This document shows, piece after piece, positions 8,507-17,595 of a stretch of DNA of 64,000 nucleotides; position 1 is the first letter of the stretch; each line of letters begins with the position of its first letter. Source of the stretch: an uncultured Ulvibacter sp. (GTDB lineage: Bacteria; Bacteroidota; Bacteroidia; Flavobacteriales; Flavobacteriaceae); NCBI GenBank assembly GCA_938083445.1, contig CALKCP010000017.1, forward strand, positions 1 to 64,000, written 5' to 3'. The translations under genes were made by a program, and so were the position numbers. The notes below the pieces were generated by a model. That model was not told the origin of the DNA. It worked only from the letters and a program-made list of their open reading frames with translations, and made no database searches.

Positions 8507-9295
8507 TTAACTAAACCCCTTCTGGATAATATCCATAAAGCGCTTGCTGTATTCATCTTTATTTTCCCAATGGTTATAATCGGGTTTAATCTTACTAGAA
8601 ATAAAATTAGCCGCTTCATCGAAAGATTTCATTGTGCTTATCTGAGAAAGCGCACGCGTGTAGTCTTCTGTTTGTTCCTCGAATAAATGTTTAATAAACG
8701 CTAGTTTGTCATTTAAACCAATTTGCATCCCTTTATTGAGTTTGTCATTCAAGTTCTTTGGTCTTAAAGAATTAAGGGGGCTATCGTCCGAATGTGCCTT
8801 AGCCTTTTGGTCTAGTGGTGATACGGCCGAAGTATTGTCTTCCAAAACATCAATACCTTTTAGCGGTTCTTTACGCTCAAACGTAGGGGTCCTATAACTT
8901 GTAGCAAATTCATCCAAGTCATTTTTTGTTTGATTTGAATAAGGCAAAATTTCATTCAGCAAATCATCAACGCGTTGGGATTCTTCTGGCATTTGAGCGA
9001 CGATGTCTTTTATTTTTTCCATTAAGGGTTCAACCAAATCTTCCATATGCCCAGATTGAGGCAAAGGCTCTGGTTCGGTAAACCAAGTTTCTTCTCTAAA
9101 ACTTTTGGAATCAAGAGATTGGGAATTATCAACTACAGAAGCATCTTCAAGCTGCGACTCCAAATAATGAAGCACCGCTAACTTGTCGTACAATGACCGA
9201 ACCATATTCTTCATGGCAGTTACATCAAATGGGGTGTCGTCTTTTATAATTTGCCTCGCCAGCCCGACAATATCCATGCGAATTTTATTTTTCAT
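8507..9295 (-). CDS. Conserved-looking acidic helical protein of unknown function
   Basis: This 262-residue protein has no signal peptide or membrane span. Residues 1-60 are strongly helical (TAMKNMVRSLYDKLAVLHYL). The middle (about 60-185) is acidic and low in complexity, probably disordered. Residues 190-262 form a second ordered helical segment (LNDKLAFIKHLFEEQ...MDIIQKGF). It is divergent from tdk with a 267-bp spacer. I do not recognise a domain; the two ordered ends joined by an acidic linker suggest an adaptor, but that is a guess. Confidence 0.7.
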   Translation of the reverse strand: MKNKIRMDIVGLARQIIKDDTPFDVTAMKNMVRSLYDKLAVLHYLESQLEDASVVDNSQSLDSKSFREETWFTEPEPLPQSGHMEDLVEPLMEKIKDIVAQMPEESQRVDDLLNEILPYSNQTKNDLDEFATSYRTPTFERKEPLKGIDVLEDNTSAVSPLDQKAKAHSDDSPLNSLRPKNLNDKLNKGMQIGLNDKLAFIKHLFEEQTEDYTRALSQISTMKSFDEAANFISSKIKPDYNHWENKDEYSKRFMDIIQKGFS

Positions 9296-9446
9296 TGTAT
9301 GACATAATTTTTTATTGATTTACTCCCGACTTGACCCACCTTGATTTCCACAAGGCCTGGCGCCTTAATTTTATAACTTTTTAATTTATTCTCCGGTTGT
9401 CAATTTTGTTTTTATAAATTTACGCATCCTTTGTGTAAACGTCAAC

Positions 9447-9454
9447 TATTTTTG
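9447..9454 (+). promoter_or_regulatory. Candidate -7 box upstream of tdk-alr
   Basis: TATTTTTG matches TAnnTTTG and lies about 109 bases upstream of the tdk start. A TTTG at 9430-9433 is closer than the usual 19-base spacing, so the -33 element is uncertain. The rest of the 9296-9562 spacer is AT-rich with no gene visible. Confidence 0.35.
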
Positions 9455-9562
9455 TGATGTTGTAAGGACAACAATTTATTTTGATTACTTTAAAGGCTCC
9501 CTTTAAAAGAGGTCTTCATTAATGAATAAATTTAGAGCGAAACCTTTTAATTATAACACCCT

Positions 9563-10201
9563 ATGTTTCTCGAAAACACTGTAAATCAGAAAGAACAATT
9601 TGGCTGGATCGAAGTGATCTCTGGCTCCATGTTTTCGGGTAAAACTGAAGAACTTATCCGAAGGTTAAAGCGCGCCAAATTTGCACGGCAAAAAGTTGAA
9701 ATATTTAAGCCCACCATAGACAATCGTTTTGATGAAGAAAAAGTTATTTCTCACGATAGTAATGAAATAAGATCTACACCGGTGCCAGCCGCGGCTAATA
9801 TTCCAATTCTAGCCGATGATTGCGATGTTGTTGGAATAGATGAGGCCCAGTTTTTTGATGATGAAATTGTGCAAGTGTGCAATGATCTAGCAAACCGAGG
9901 AATTCGTGTTATTGTTGCCGGTTTGGATATGGATTATAAAGGAAACCCCTTTGGTCCGATGCCCGCTTTAATGGCTACAGCAGAATATGTGACTAAAGTT
10001 CACGCCGTTTGCACCCGTACCGGAAACCTGGCGCATTATAGCTATCGAAAATCGAAGAGTGACTCCTTAGTTCTTCTTGGTGAAACGGAAGAATACGAGC
10101 CTTTAAGTCGGGCAGCCTATTACAAAGTAATGCTGCGAGAAAAGGTCGTTAAAATAGAGGTTAAAGATCCTGAAGAAGTTCCTTCTCCTAAGCAAGAATA
10201 A
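9563..10201 (+). CDS. tdk: Thymidine kinase (type II)
   Basis: The 212-residue enzyme phosphorylates thymidine to dTMP in pyrimidine salvage. It has Walker A GSMFSGKT (21-28), the DEAQFF catalytic block with its Asp-Glu, and the substrate-lasso region near [17 protein letters not shown]. Type II kinases usually carry a four-ligand zinc ribbon. Here the lasso has a single Cys, and the C-terminal CxxC/H pair is absent, so the zinc site appears lost. It is followed three bases later by alr, so the two are almost certainly co-transcribed. Confidence 0.93.
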   Translation: MFLENTVNQKEQFGWIEVISGSMFSGKTEELIRRLKRAKFARQKVEIFKPTIDNRFDEEKVISHDSNEIRSTPVPAAANIPILADDCDVVGIDEAQFFDDEIVQVCNDLANRGIRVIVAGLDMDYKGNPFGPMPALMATAEYVTKVHAVCTRTGNLAHYSYRKSKSDSLVLLGETEEYEPLSRAAYYKVMLREKVVKIEVKDPEEVPSPKQE

Positions 10202-10204
10202 CAT

Positions 10205-11314
10205 ATGCCTAAAGCAACTGAAACTACGCTTGAGATTGACTTAAATGCCCTAGCGCATAACTACAAGTATATTTGTTCAAAAGTGCGTCCAAACACTAAA
10301 ATTTTGGCCGTTGTTAAGGCAAACGGTTATGGAACCGATAGTGTAATTATAGCAAGAGAACTCGTAAAGTTAGGTGTCGACTATTTCTCTGTCGCTTATG
10401 CTATTGAAGGGTCTAGCCTTCGCGATGCGAAAATTGAAACACCGATTTTAGTGCTTCATCCATTGCCTGTGAATTTTGGACTAATTTTAGAGCGTTGCAT
10501 GGAGCCAAGTATTTACTCTGCGAAAATGCTTGTTGAGTTTATCGCTTTCGCAGAAAGAAAAAAACAAAAGAACTACCCAATACACCTAAAGTTTAATACC
10601 GGTCTTAATAGATTAGGTTTCGATAAAAAGGATATTGTATGGATATCAGAACAATTACAAAAAACATCTTCCGTCAAAGTTAAATCCATATTTTCACATT
10701 TAGCCGCCAGTGAAGATCCTTCAGAAGATGCCTTTACAGCAAAACAATGCCTTGTTTTCAAAAGCATTTCAGAAAAATTGATTGGTGTTTTAGGGTATGT
10801 GCCATTGCTTCATGCTTTAAATACTTCGGGAGTGCTAAATTACCCAGAAGCCCAGTTTGACATGGTGAGGACTGGCATTGGCATCTATGGTTTTGGCAAT
10901 AGTCCCGAAGAAAATAAACAGCTGAAACCAGTCGCCTCCCTAAAGACGGTGATTTCTCAAATTCATAGCATTGCTCCAGGCGAAAGTGTTGGGTATAACC
11001 GTTCGTATAAAGCAACGGATGTTACAATTATAGCAACCTTGCCATTAGGACATGCCGATGGAATTAATCGCGCATTTGGAAACGAGGTCGGGTGGGTCAC
11101 TATTAAGGGCGAAAAAGCGCCAATAATAGGAAATGTTTGCATGGATATGATGATGGTTGATATAACCCTTATAAAATGTCAAGAAGGCGATGAAGTCGTC
11201 GTTTTCGGAACTAACCCAACAGCAGAAGAGCTCTCAATAACCATAAACTCTATTGCATATGAGCTTCTTACTAATGTCTCTAGCCGAATTAAGCGCACCC
11301 TTAGCTACAAATAA
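10205..11314 (+). CDS. alr: Alanine racemase
   Basis: The 369-residue PLP enzyme interconverts L- and D-alanine for peptidoglycan. The Schiff-base lysine is K38 in AVVKANGYGTDS. The opposite-face catalytic tyrosine is in ESVGYNRSYKA. GNVCMDMMMVDI, near the C-terminus, is the conserved C-terminal domain signature. In many Bacteroidota alr is fused to murF; here it is stand-alone and starts directly (ATG) three bases after tdk. Confidence 0.95.
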   Translation: MPKATETTLEIDLNALAHNYKYICSKVRPNTKILAVVKANGYGTDSVIIARELVKLGVDYFSVAYAIEGSSLRDAKIETPILVLHPLPVNFGLILERCMEPSIYSAKMLVEFIAFAERKKQKNYPIHLKFNTGLNRLGFDKKDIVWISEQLQKTSSVKVKSIFSHLAASEDPSEDAFTAKQCLVFKSISEKLIGVLGYVPLLHALNTSGVLNYPEAQFDMVRTGIGIYGFGNSPEENKQLKPVASLKTVISQIHSIAPGESVGYNRSYKATDVTIIATLPLGHADGINRAFGNEVGWVTIKGEKAPIIGNVCMDMMMVDITLIKCQEGDEVVVFGTNPTAEELSITINSIAYELLTNVSSRIKRTLSYK

Positions 11315-11391
11315 AATTTGATTTTCTAAATTTTGTTGCAAAAAGACTTTTACGTATTTTGTGATACATAAACTATTAAAATGAACGCTAT

Positions 11392-11793
11392 ATGTTAAAA
11401 GAATTTAAGAATTTTATTATGACAGGCAATGTAATTGACTTTGCCGTAGCCGTATTACTTGCTGGTGCACTTGGACTTGTAGTAAGTGGATTTGTAAGTG
11501 ATATTGTAATGCCTTTTATAGGTCATTTCACCGTAGGAATAGATTTTGCTGATATGAAAATAGTTCTCGATGAGGCGGTATTAACTACCGACGGAACTAT
11601 CACCAAGGCTGAAAACGCCATTATGTATGGTAGATGGATGAATAAAATTATTAATTTAATTGTTGTCGGCTTCGTTTTGTTCTTGATTGTAAAAGCTTAC
11701 AACAAAACAAAAACTCCCCCAGCACCTGCTGCTCCATCGGGACCTTCTGACAATGATTTATTAAGTGAAATTAGAGATCTTCTAAAAAAGTAA
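11392..11793 (+). CDS. mscL: Large-conductance mechanosensitive channel MscL
   Basis: The protein has 133 residues with two membrane helices. The first is the glycine/alanine-rich pore helix preceded by an amphipathic N-terminus (MLKEFKNFIMTGNVIDFAVA). The second helix is NLIVVGFVLFLIVKAY, followed by a proline-rich linker and a helical C-terminal bundle (LLSEIRDLLKK). It forms an inner-membrane pentamer that opens at lytic tension to release solutes on hypo-osmotic shock. It is followed by a strong terminator. Confidence 0.95.
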   Translation: MLKEFKNFIMTGNVIDFAVAVLLAGALGLVVSGFVSDIVMPFIGHFTVGIDFADMKIVLDEAVLTTDGTITKAENAIMYGRWMNKIINLIVVGFVLFLIVKAYNKTKTPPAPAAPSGPSDNDLLSEIRDLLKK

Positions 11794-11816
11794 TTAGATT
11801 GCTCTTTATTCTAACA

Positions 11817-11850
11817 AACCCTCCAAAGTTTATCGATGGAGGGTTTTTTT
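11817..11850 (+). terminator. Rho-independent terminator after mscL
   Basis: A nine-base-pair stem AACCCTCCA / TGGAGGGTT with an 11-base loop runs into a T-run. It lies 24 bases after the mscL stop and 61 bases before asd. Confidence 0.85.
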
Positions 11851-11910
11851 TAGTTTTTTAGAATGGTTTTTAACTAGTACTCGCTATTTTTACAACTAAA
11901 TAAAATTCTT

Positions 11911-12900
11911 ATGAAGGTTGCTATAGTTGGTGCTACGGGCATGGTCGGTGCGGTAATGTTAAAGATTCTTGAGGAACGTAATTTCCACATTACTGAATTA
12001 CTGCTTATTGCGTCCGAACGCTCCGTTGGAAAAACCTTATTGTTTGGGGGTAAGCCGCACAGGGTTATCGGGCTAGCGGAAGCTCTTGCATCAAAGCCGG
12101 ATATTGCGATCTTTTCTGCTGGGGGGGCTATTTCACTTGAATGGGCTCCAAAATTCGCGGAGGCTGGAACTACTGTAATCGATAATTCTTCAGCTTGGAG
12201 AATGGATCCATCTAAAAAACTTATCGTACCAGAAATAAATGCAAATTCACTAACAAAAACCGATAAAATAATTGCCAATCCAAATTGCTCAACTATTCAA
12301 TTGGTCATGGCGCTTGCTCCTTTGCATAAGAAGTACAAGATGAAACGCGTGGTTGTTTCGACCTACCAGTCTGTTTCGGGAACAGGCGTGAAGGCGGTTC
12401 GCCAACTAGAAAATGAAATTTCAGGAATTACGGGCGAAATGGCTTATCCATATCCTATTCATAAAAATGCAATCCCTCATTGTGATACTTTTGAAGCCAA
12501 CGGATATACTAAAGAAGAAATGAAATTAGCCCGTGAGCCTCAAAAAATATTGGATGACCTATCTTTTTCAATTTCTGCAACGGCTGTTCGTATTCCAACC
12601 GCGGGAGGGCATAGTGAATCTGTAAATGTTGAATTTTTTCATGACTTCACCCTTACAGAAGTTAGAACATTACTGCATCAAACAGCAGGTATTACGCTTC
12701 AAGACAATCCAGACACAAATACCTACCCCATGCCAGTATTTGCTCATGACAAGGATGATGTTTTTGTTGGACGAATTCGAAGAGACGAAACACAACCGAA
12801 TAGCTTAAACTTATGGATTGTAAGTGACAATCTTCGAAAAGGAGCTGCTACAAACGCTGTGCAAATTGCAGAATATTTAGTTGAAAATTCAATTGTTTAA
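11911..12900 (+). CDS. asd: Aspartate-semialdehyde dehydrogenase
   Basis: The 329-residue enzyme reduces aspartyl phosphate to aspartate semialdehyde for the lysine, diaminopimelate, threonine and methionine pathways. The NADP-binding loop GATGMVG is at 7-13. The active-site nucleophile is C126 in NPNCSTIQ. The acid/base region HKNAIPHCD and the C-terminal VRIPTAGGHSESVNVEF block are present. The length matches the Gram-positive/archaeal-like short form seen in Bacteroidota. Confidence 0.95.
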   Translation: MKVAIVGATGMVGAVMLKILEERNFHITELLLIASERSVGKTLLFGGKPHRVIGLAEALASKPDIAIFSAGGAISLEWAPKFAEAGTTVIDNSSAWRMDPSKKLIVPEINANSLTKTDKIIANPNCSTIQLVMALAPLHKKYKMKRVVVSTYQSVSGTGVKAVRQLENEISGITGEMAYPYPIHKNAIPHCDTFEANGYTKEEMKLAREPQKILDDLSFSISATAVRIPTAGGHSESVNVEFFHDFTLTEVRTLLHQTAGITLQDNPDTNTYPMPVFAHDKDDVFVGRIRRDETQPNSLNLWIVSDNLRKGAATNAVQIAEYLVENSIV

Positions 12901-13086
12901 AAGTCTTCTGCCTTTTTTAACCTCCCAGTTATCGTAATGGCTAGAGGCAGCTTCATAGTATCTAAAAAAAGGTTTTCGCTGCCTTGGCAAGGTTTGCTTT
13001 AATGTTAAGACACCTTTTAGGCAGATTTCAATCTGTCTAATATGGCTCTTACAACACGCACTAGCAGCGGTAATAAATCTCTTCAT
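12889..13086 (-). CDS. Doubtful small basic ORF in the asd-DoxX spacer
   Basis: A 65-codon frame on the minus strand (MKRFITAASACCKSH...) overlaps the asd 3' end by 12 bp and fills much of the 322-bp spacer 12901-13222. The product would be basic, with a central PRQRKPFFRYYE stretch. I see no domain, no promoter box and no convincing ribosome site. It may be a small gene or chance; nothing else is evident in this spacer apart from a short inverted repeat, CAGATT-TC-AATCTG. Confidence 0.2.
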   Translation of the reverse strand: MKRFITAASACCKSHIRQIEICLKGVLTLKQTLPRQRKPFFRYYEAASSHYDNWEVKKGRRLLNN

Positions 13087-13222
13087 ACTAGGCTTGTGGC
13101 GCTTCTAATCTTTTATAACTTAATGCTGCTAAACTGCTTGCTATCCGCCTTGTTTTCAAATAATTAAATAGCCATGTTATTTTTTTTGGTATCTTTAATA
13201 CATAACAATTAAAACCACGACA

Positions 13223-13594
13223 ATGAATTCTAATTTTGCTAAAATTCTACGTATTATTCTGGGCTTAGGGTTGGTCCTTTTTGGACTCAATAAGTTCTTT
13301 TCCTTTATGCCAATTCCTGAATTACCGCCAGATGCTTCTAGCTTTATGTCGTCACTACAAGCAACGGGCTATGTGCTGCCAGCGCTGGGTTTTCTTGAAA
13401 TAATAATTGGTGTCATGCTAGTAACGAATAAAGCTGTTGCTTTTGCATTGCTCTTACTGGCTCCAATATCTTCAAACATTCTACTATTTCACCTTTTTCT
13501 TGATTTACCAGGAATCGCAGGAGCCATTGTTATTGCCGTTATAAATATTGTTTTAATATATAAACACTGGAAAGTATACAGTCCTTTATTTTAA
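13223..13594 (+). CDS. DoxX-like small membrane protein
   Basis: The protein has 123 residues and four predicted membrane helices: ILRIILGLGLVLFGLNKF, GYVLPALGFLEIIIGVMLV, AFALLLLAPISSNILLF and AGAIVIAVINIVLIY. The layout and the N-terminal GL-GLNKF motif match the DoxX/DoxD-like family of inner-membrane proteins. The role is unclear; some members are linked to redox or sulfur metabolism. A TATCTTTA box about 30 bases upstream could be part of its promoter. Confidence 0.75.
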   Translation: MNSNFAKILRIILGLGLVLFGLNKFFSFMPIPELPPDASSFMSSLQATGYVLPALGFLEIIIGVMLVTNKAVAFALLLLAPISSNILLFHLFLDLPGIAGAIVIAVINIVLIYKHWKVYSPLF

Positions 13595-13688
13595 AACACC
13601 AACCACATATTCCCTTTAGTACCGCCTGTTTTTTAAAGTGCTGAAAAATCTAGTTTTCGTTATCTTTACACGTTTTAAACCCTAAAAA

Positions 13689-15854
13689 ATGATAAAAATA
13701 TTTATTCCTGTGTTCATAGCCCTTGCAATAATTGGGTGCAAAACTGAAGAGCCAAAAAAAGAAAAAATTGTGGTTAATTACATGAATACTAAAAAAGTAG
13801 ACACTATAGACACCTATTTTGGAGTTGAAGTAAAAGATCCTTATAGATGGTTAGAAGATGATCGTAGTGCCGAAACTGAGGCGTGGGTAACTGCAGAAAA
13901 CGACTTGACCTTTGGGTATCTAGACAAAATTCCATTTCGAGAAGAATTAAAAGAGCGACTTTCTTCACTCTGGAATTACGAGAAAGTGGGGGCTCCTTTT
14001 AAAGAAGGTGGTTACACGTATTTTTATAAGAACGACGGTCTTCAAAACCAATATGTAATCTATCGATATAAAACTGACGAAAACGCTAACACAGCTGAAG
14101 TTTTCTTAGACCCAAACACATTTAAGGAGGATGGCACTATTTCTCTAGGGAATATGAGCTTTTCTGAAGATGGAAACATTGTCGCATATAGTATTTCGGA
14201 GGGCGGAAGCGATTGGAGAAAGGTATTGGTAATGAACCCCGAAACTAAGGAAATAGTTGAGGACACTTTAATCGATGTGAAATTTAGCGGGCTTTCCTGG
14301 CGTGATAATGACGGCTTTTACTATTCTAGTTACGATAAGCCTGAAGGCAGCGAACTTTCAGCCAAAACAGACCAACATAAATTATTCTACCATAAGCTTG
14401 GAACGCCACAGAAAGAAGATCAACTAATTTTTGGAGGTATTGCTTTGGAAAAACATCGCTATGTTGGCGGAAATGTGAGCGAAGATAATCGCTACCTCCA
14501 AGTCACGGCCAGTGTGTCTACTTCAGGAAACAAACTATTCTTGAAAGATCTATCTAAGCCAAACAGCGAATTCGTAACCATTTTAGATCATACCGATTCT
14601 GATTCTTATATAATTGAAAATGTTGGTGCTAAATTGTATATCGTTACCAATCTAGACGCTCCTAATAAAAAGATTGTTACGGTAGACGCATCAGACCCAT
14701 CTCCTGAAAATTGGGTAGATTTTATTCCTGAAACGGAACATGTTTTGAGTCCGTCCACGGCGGGAGGGTTTTTTTTTGCTGAGTATATGGTCGATGCTGT
14801 TTCTAAAGTAATCCAATATGATTACGATGGCAACCTTACCCGCACCATTAAATTACCTGGGGTTGGAAGTGTAGGCGGTTTCTATGCGAAAAAAGAGGAA
14901 AAGGAAGTTTTCTACTCTTTCACAAATTATGTTGTACCCGGTAGCATCTATAAATATCAAATTGCTGAAGGTACATCGGAGGTCTTCCGAAAACCTAAAA
15001 TCGATTTCAATTCTGACAACTTCGAAAGCAAACAAGTTTTTTATACCTCAAAAGATGGAACCAAAGTTCCAATGATAATTACCCATAAAAAAGGTTTAGC
15101 GCTAAATGGAAAGAACCCAACAATTCTTTATGGATATGGCGGATTCAATATTAGTCTAACTCCAAGTTTTAGCATCACCAATGCCGTTTGGATGGAACAA
15201 GGTGGCGTTTATGCCGTGCCTAATCTAAGAGGCGGGGGTGAATATGGCAAAAAATGGCATAATGCTGGCACTAAATTACAAAAGCAGAATGTGTTTGATG
15301 ACTTTATCGCAGCTGCCGAATACCTCATCGACACGAAATATACTTCCTCAGATTTTCTTGCAATTAGGGGGGGCTCCAATGGAGGTTTATTAGTAGGTGC
15401 AACAATGACGCAACGCCCCGATTTGATGAAAGTTGCTTTGCCCGCGGTTGGTGTTTTAGACATGTTGCGATATCATACTTTTACAGCGGGTGCGGGATGG
15501 GCTTATGATTATGGAACCTCCGAAGACTCTAAAGAAATGTTCGAATATATGAAGGGATATTCACCCGTTCATAACGTAACTAAAGGCACTCAATATCCTG
15601 CTACATTAATAACTACTGGAGATCACGACGACAGAGTAGTGCCCGCTCACAGCTTTAAGTTTGCCGCAGAACTTCAGGAAAAACAAAGTGGTGACAATCC
15701 CGTATTAATTAGAATTGAAACAGACGCAGGTCACGGTGCGGGTACGCCTGTAACCAAAACAATCGAACAATATGCCGACATATTTGGGTTTACATTCTAT
15801 AATATGGGCTTTGATGTACTTCCTGAGAAAGCAACCAAAGAGGTAAAAAAATAG
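13689..15854 (+). CDS. Prolyl oligopeptidase family serine peptidase (S9A), lipoprotein
   Basis: The 721-residue protein begins with a lipoprotein signal (MIKIFIPVFIALAIIGC, with Cys17 as the lipobox cysteine). A beta-propeller (about residues 80-430) is followed by an alpha/beta-hydrolase domain. The triad by position is S563 in GGSNGG, D647 in DHDDRV and H682 in AGHG. S9A enzymes cut short peptides after proline. The lipobox predicts attachment to a membrane facing the periplasm or the cell surface, suited to peptide scavenging. It is probably monocistronic. Confidence 0.93.
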   Translation: MIKIFIPVFIALAIIGCKTEEPKKEKIVVNYMNTKKVDTIDTYFGVEVKDPYRWLEDDRSAETEAWVTAENDLTFGYLDKIPFREELKERLSSLWNYEKVGAPFKEGGYTYFYKNDGLQNQYVIYRYKTDENANTAEVFLDPNTFKEDGTISLGNMSFSEDGNIVAYSISEGGSDWRKVLVMNPETKEIVEDTLIDVKFSGLSWRDNDGFYYSSYDKPEGSELSAKTDQHKLFYHKLGTPQKEDQLIFGGIALEKHRYVGGNVSEDNRYLQVTASVSTSGNKLFLKDLSKPNSEFVTILDHTDSDSYIIENVGAKLYIVTNLDAPNKKIVTVDASDPSPENWVDFIPETEHVLSPSTAGGFFFAEYMVDAVSKVIQYDYDGNLTRTIKLPGVGSVGGFYAKKEEKEVFYSFTNYVVPGSIYKYQIAEGTSEVFRKPKIDFNSDNFESKQVFYTSKDGTKVPMIITHKKGLALNGKNPTILYGYGGFNISLTPSFSITNAVWMEQGGVYAVPNLRGGGEYGKKWHNAGTKLQKQNVFDDFIAAAEYLIDTKYTSSDFLAIRGGSNGGLLVGATMTQRPDLMKVALPAVGVLDMLRYHTFTAGAGWAYDYGTSEDSKEMFEYMKGYSPVHNVTKGTQYPATLITTGDHDDRVVPAHSFKFAAELQEKQSGDNPVLIRIETDAGHGAGTPVTKTIEQYADIFGFTFYNMGFDVLPEKATKEVKK

Positions 15855-15977
15855 TTTTTTTAATAGCGCCTACTACCCTCAAAGGAAAGGCAAATCAAGA
15901 CCTGTTTTTAACCTGTCCATTTTCAATTAGGAGGTCGCTTACCACCTCTTTAGTCCTCACCATTATTCCACTTATTG

Positions 15978-16922
15978 ATGCTTGAAGTAACTATTAAATC
16001 TTTCTCTTACTCTGAAAAAGAAATTTTAAAGAACATTTGCCTTAAACTCGAGCAAGGAAAACACCTTGCCATTTTGGGCGAAAGTGGCTGCGGTAAATCT
16101 ACGCTATTACATCTTATTTATGGATTGTTGCATTTAGATCAAGGGCGCATTTATTGGAGAAACAGAAGACTAATGGGTCCTAGCGTTAATCTTGTTCCAG
16201 GAGAAGCATTCATAAAACTAGTGTCTCAGGAATTTAATCTGATGCCTTTTATTTCGGTGTCTGAAAATATTGCCTCTCATTTGTCCAGAATGGACTCACA
16301 ATTAGACGACAATAGGGTTGATGAATTATTAAACGTAGTCGGCTTAAGGCCCTTTAAAAGCGCTTTGGTTAAAAACCTTAGCGGAGGTCAGAAACAAAGA
16401 GTAGCGCTGGCAAAAGCATTGGCAAACAAGCCAGAATTGCTGTTATTGGATGAGCCATTTAGCAATATTGACACAAATAGAAAAAACAAACTGAGACGAA
16501 ACCTTCATGAATATCTTAGAATAAATAATATTAGCTGTATCACAGCCACACACGACAATGAAGAAGCTTTAGGCTTCTCTGATGAGGTTCTTATCATTAA
16601 GGACGGAAAAGCCCTGGCGCAAGGAACTCCTGATACTATTTTTAAAAATATTAGCAGTAAATATGAAGCTGGACTCTTTGGTGATGTCACTGTTTTGCCG
16701 TCTGCCTTATTCTGCAATGAACCCGCTTCAGAATTTGACATCCTATTGCCTCATCAACTTAGTATCACAGAAGAAGAGTCAAAGCTCAGGGTAAGGGTGA
16801 CAAAATCATACTTCAGAGGAAAGGATTACCTCGTTCAGTCAGACTGGAATGGAACAGAGGTATTCTTCGAAAATACTGAAAAATTAGATGTCGGGGTGCT
16901 CGTTAATCTATTAAAAAACTGA
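15978..16922 (+). CDS. ABC transporter ATP-binding protein (orphan)
   Basis: The ATG at 15978 is preferred over the in-frame TTG just upstream, giving 314 residues. Walker A GESGCGKS(T) is at 34-42, the Q-loop at Q84, the signature LSGGQ at 134-138 and Walker B LLLLDEP at 154-160, with the switch histidine in TATHDNEEAL. The order resembles importer ATPases of the PotA/FbpC type. A C-terminal extension of about 80 residues (LPHQLSITEEESKLRV...) looks like a TOBE-type regulatory domain. No permease or binding protein is nearby, so the substrate is unknown. Confidence 0.85.
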   Translation: MLEVTIKSFSYSEKEILKNICLKLEQGKHLAILGESGCGKSTLLHLIYGLLHLDQGRIYWRNRRLMGPSVNLVPGEAFIKLVSQEFNLMPFISVSENIASHLSRMDSQLDDNRVDELLNVVGLRPFKSALVKNLSGGQKQRVALAKALANKPELLLLDEPFSNIDTNRKNKLRRNLHEYLRINNISCITATHDNEEALGFSDEVLIIKDGKALAQGTPDTIFKNISSKYEAGLFGDVTVLPSALFCNEPASEFDILLPHQLSITEEESKLRVRVTKSYFRGKDYLVQSDWNGTEVFFENTEKLDVGVLVNLLKN

Positions 16923-17089
16923 AAAGAAGCGCCACAATTCTCTTGTGTTTTATTTTTCATTCTAGGCGCTATTAGGGTATTGGAATAGAAAGGCTCTCAC
17001 TGCCGTTACAAAGGTTTTATTCACTCCTCTCTGTTTGTTACTTCTATTCCTCCTTCTCTGTAATTAGGCAACGTCTTTGTGCTGATCCA

Positions 17090-17548
17090 TTACAATACTA
17101 GTTTGATAATATAATCCCTTTGATTCATCGAAAATCGTTCTCCCTCAATCTTTCCGGAAAGTAAATTCCCAATAGGAGAATGGAGGGCAATACAATAATA
17201 GTTTTTCTCTTCAACGGTAACTTCACCTATAGATATACTAATAAAGTAAACGCCGTGATTGGTATAAACTAAACTGCCTAAACGCGCGTAATCTAACACC
17301 ACATTAATGTCAATTTTTAGAATTAATGACTGAAGGTTTTCAATTTCTTTTAATTGATGCCCGGCATTTTCCCGCTCAATTTGTAGCATAGCCCTACCTG
17401 TTTCATGCTTATCTCCTGCGCTACTTTTAGATTCTTCGAGTAATGATACGCTAATATCGTCCAAAACTTTTCGAATTTTCTGAAACCGTTTCTCTACTTC
17501 CTGAGAACACCTTTCCTTTAATATATTTTTAAGTTCTTTCGGGCTCAT
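17090..17548 (-). CDS. GreA/GreB-like transcription factor family protein
   Basis: The 152-residue protein has an N-terminal coiled coil (about 1-75) with acidic residues at its turn (SSAGDKHETGRAM). The C-terminal domain (about 90-152) resembles the GreA FKBP-like domain: GSLVYTNHGVYFISISIGEV, then SPIGNLLSGKIEGERF, like the SPLGKALLGKKVGD block of GreA. It may bind the RNA polymerase secondary channel like Gre or Rnk proteins. Similar Bacteroidota proteins are sometimes labelled 3-oxoacyl-ACP synthase, which the sequence does not support. It lies 47 bp downstream of the FAD oxidoreductase on the same strand. Confidence 0.6.
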   Translation of the reverse strand: MSPKELKNILKERCSQEVEKRFQKIRKVLDDISVSLLEESKSSAGDKHETGRAMLQIERENAGHQLKEIENLQSLILKIDINVVLDYARLGSLVYTNHGVYFISISIGEVTVEEKNYYCIALHSPIGNLLSGKIEGERFSMNQRDYIIKLVL

Positions 17549-17595
17549 TTGACAGCGGGTTCGTTGGGTTTAAGGGCCTATCATTCTAAGATGCG

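Noticed and set aside
16928-16970. AGCGCC ... GGCGCT inverted repeat after the ABC ATPase as a terminator
   Set aside because: The loop is about 30 bases and no T-run follows the second arm. It is too weak to call.
17090-17548. Calling the 152-residue protein a 3-oxoacyl-ACP synthase, as some databases label similar proteins
   Set aside because: It lacks the thiolase fold length and the Cys-His-Asn catalytic residues. The coiled coil and SPIG motif point to the Gre family.
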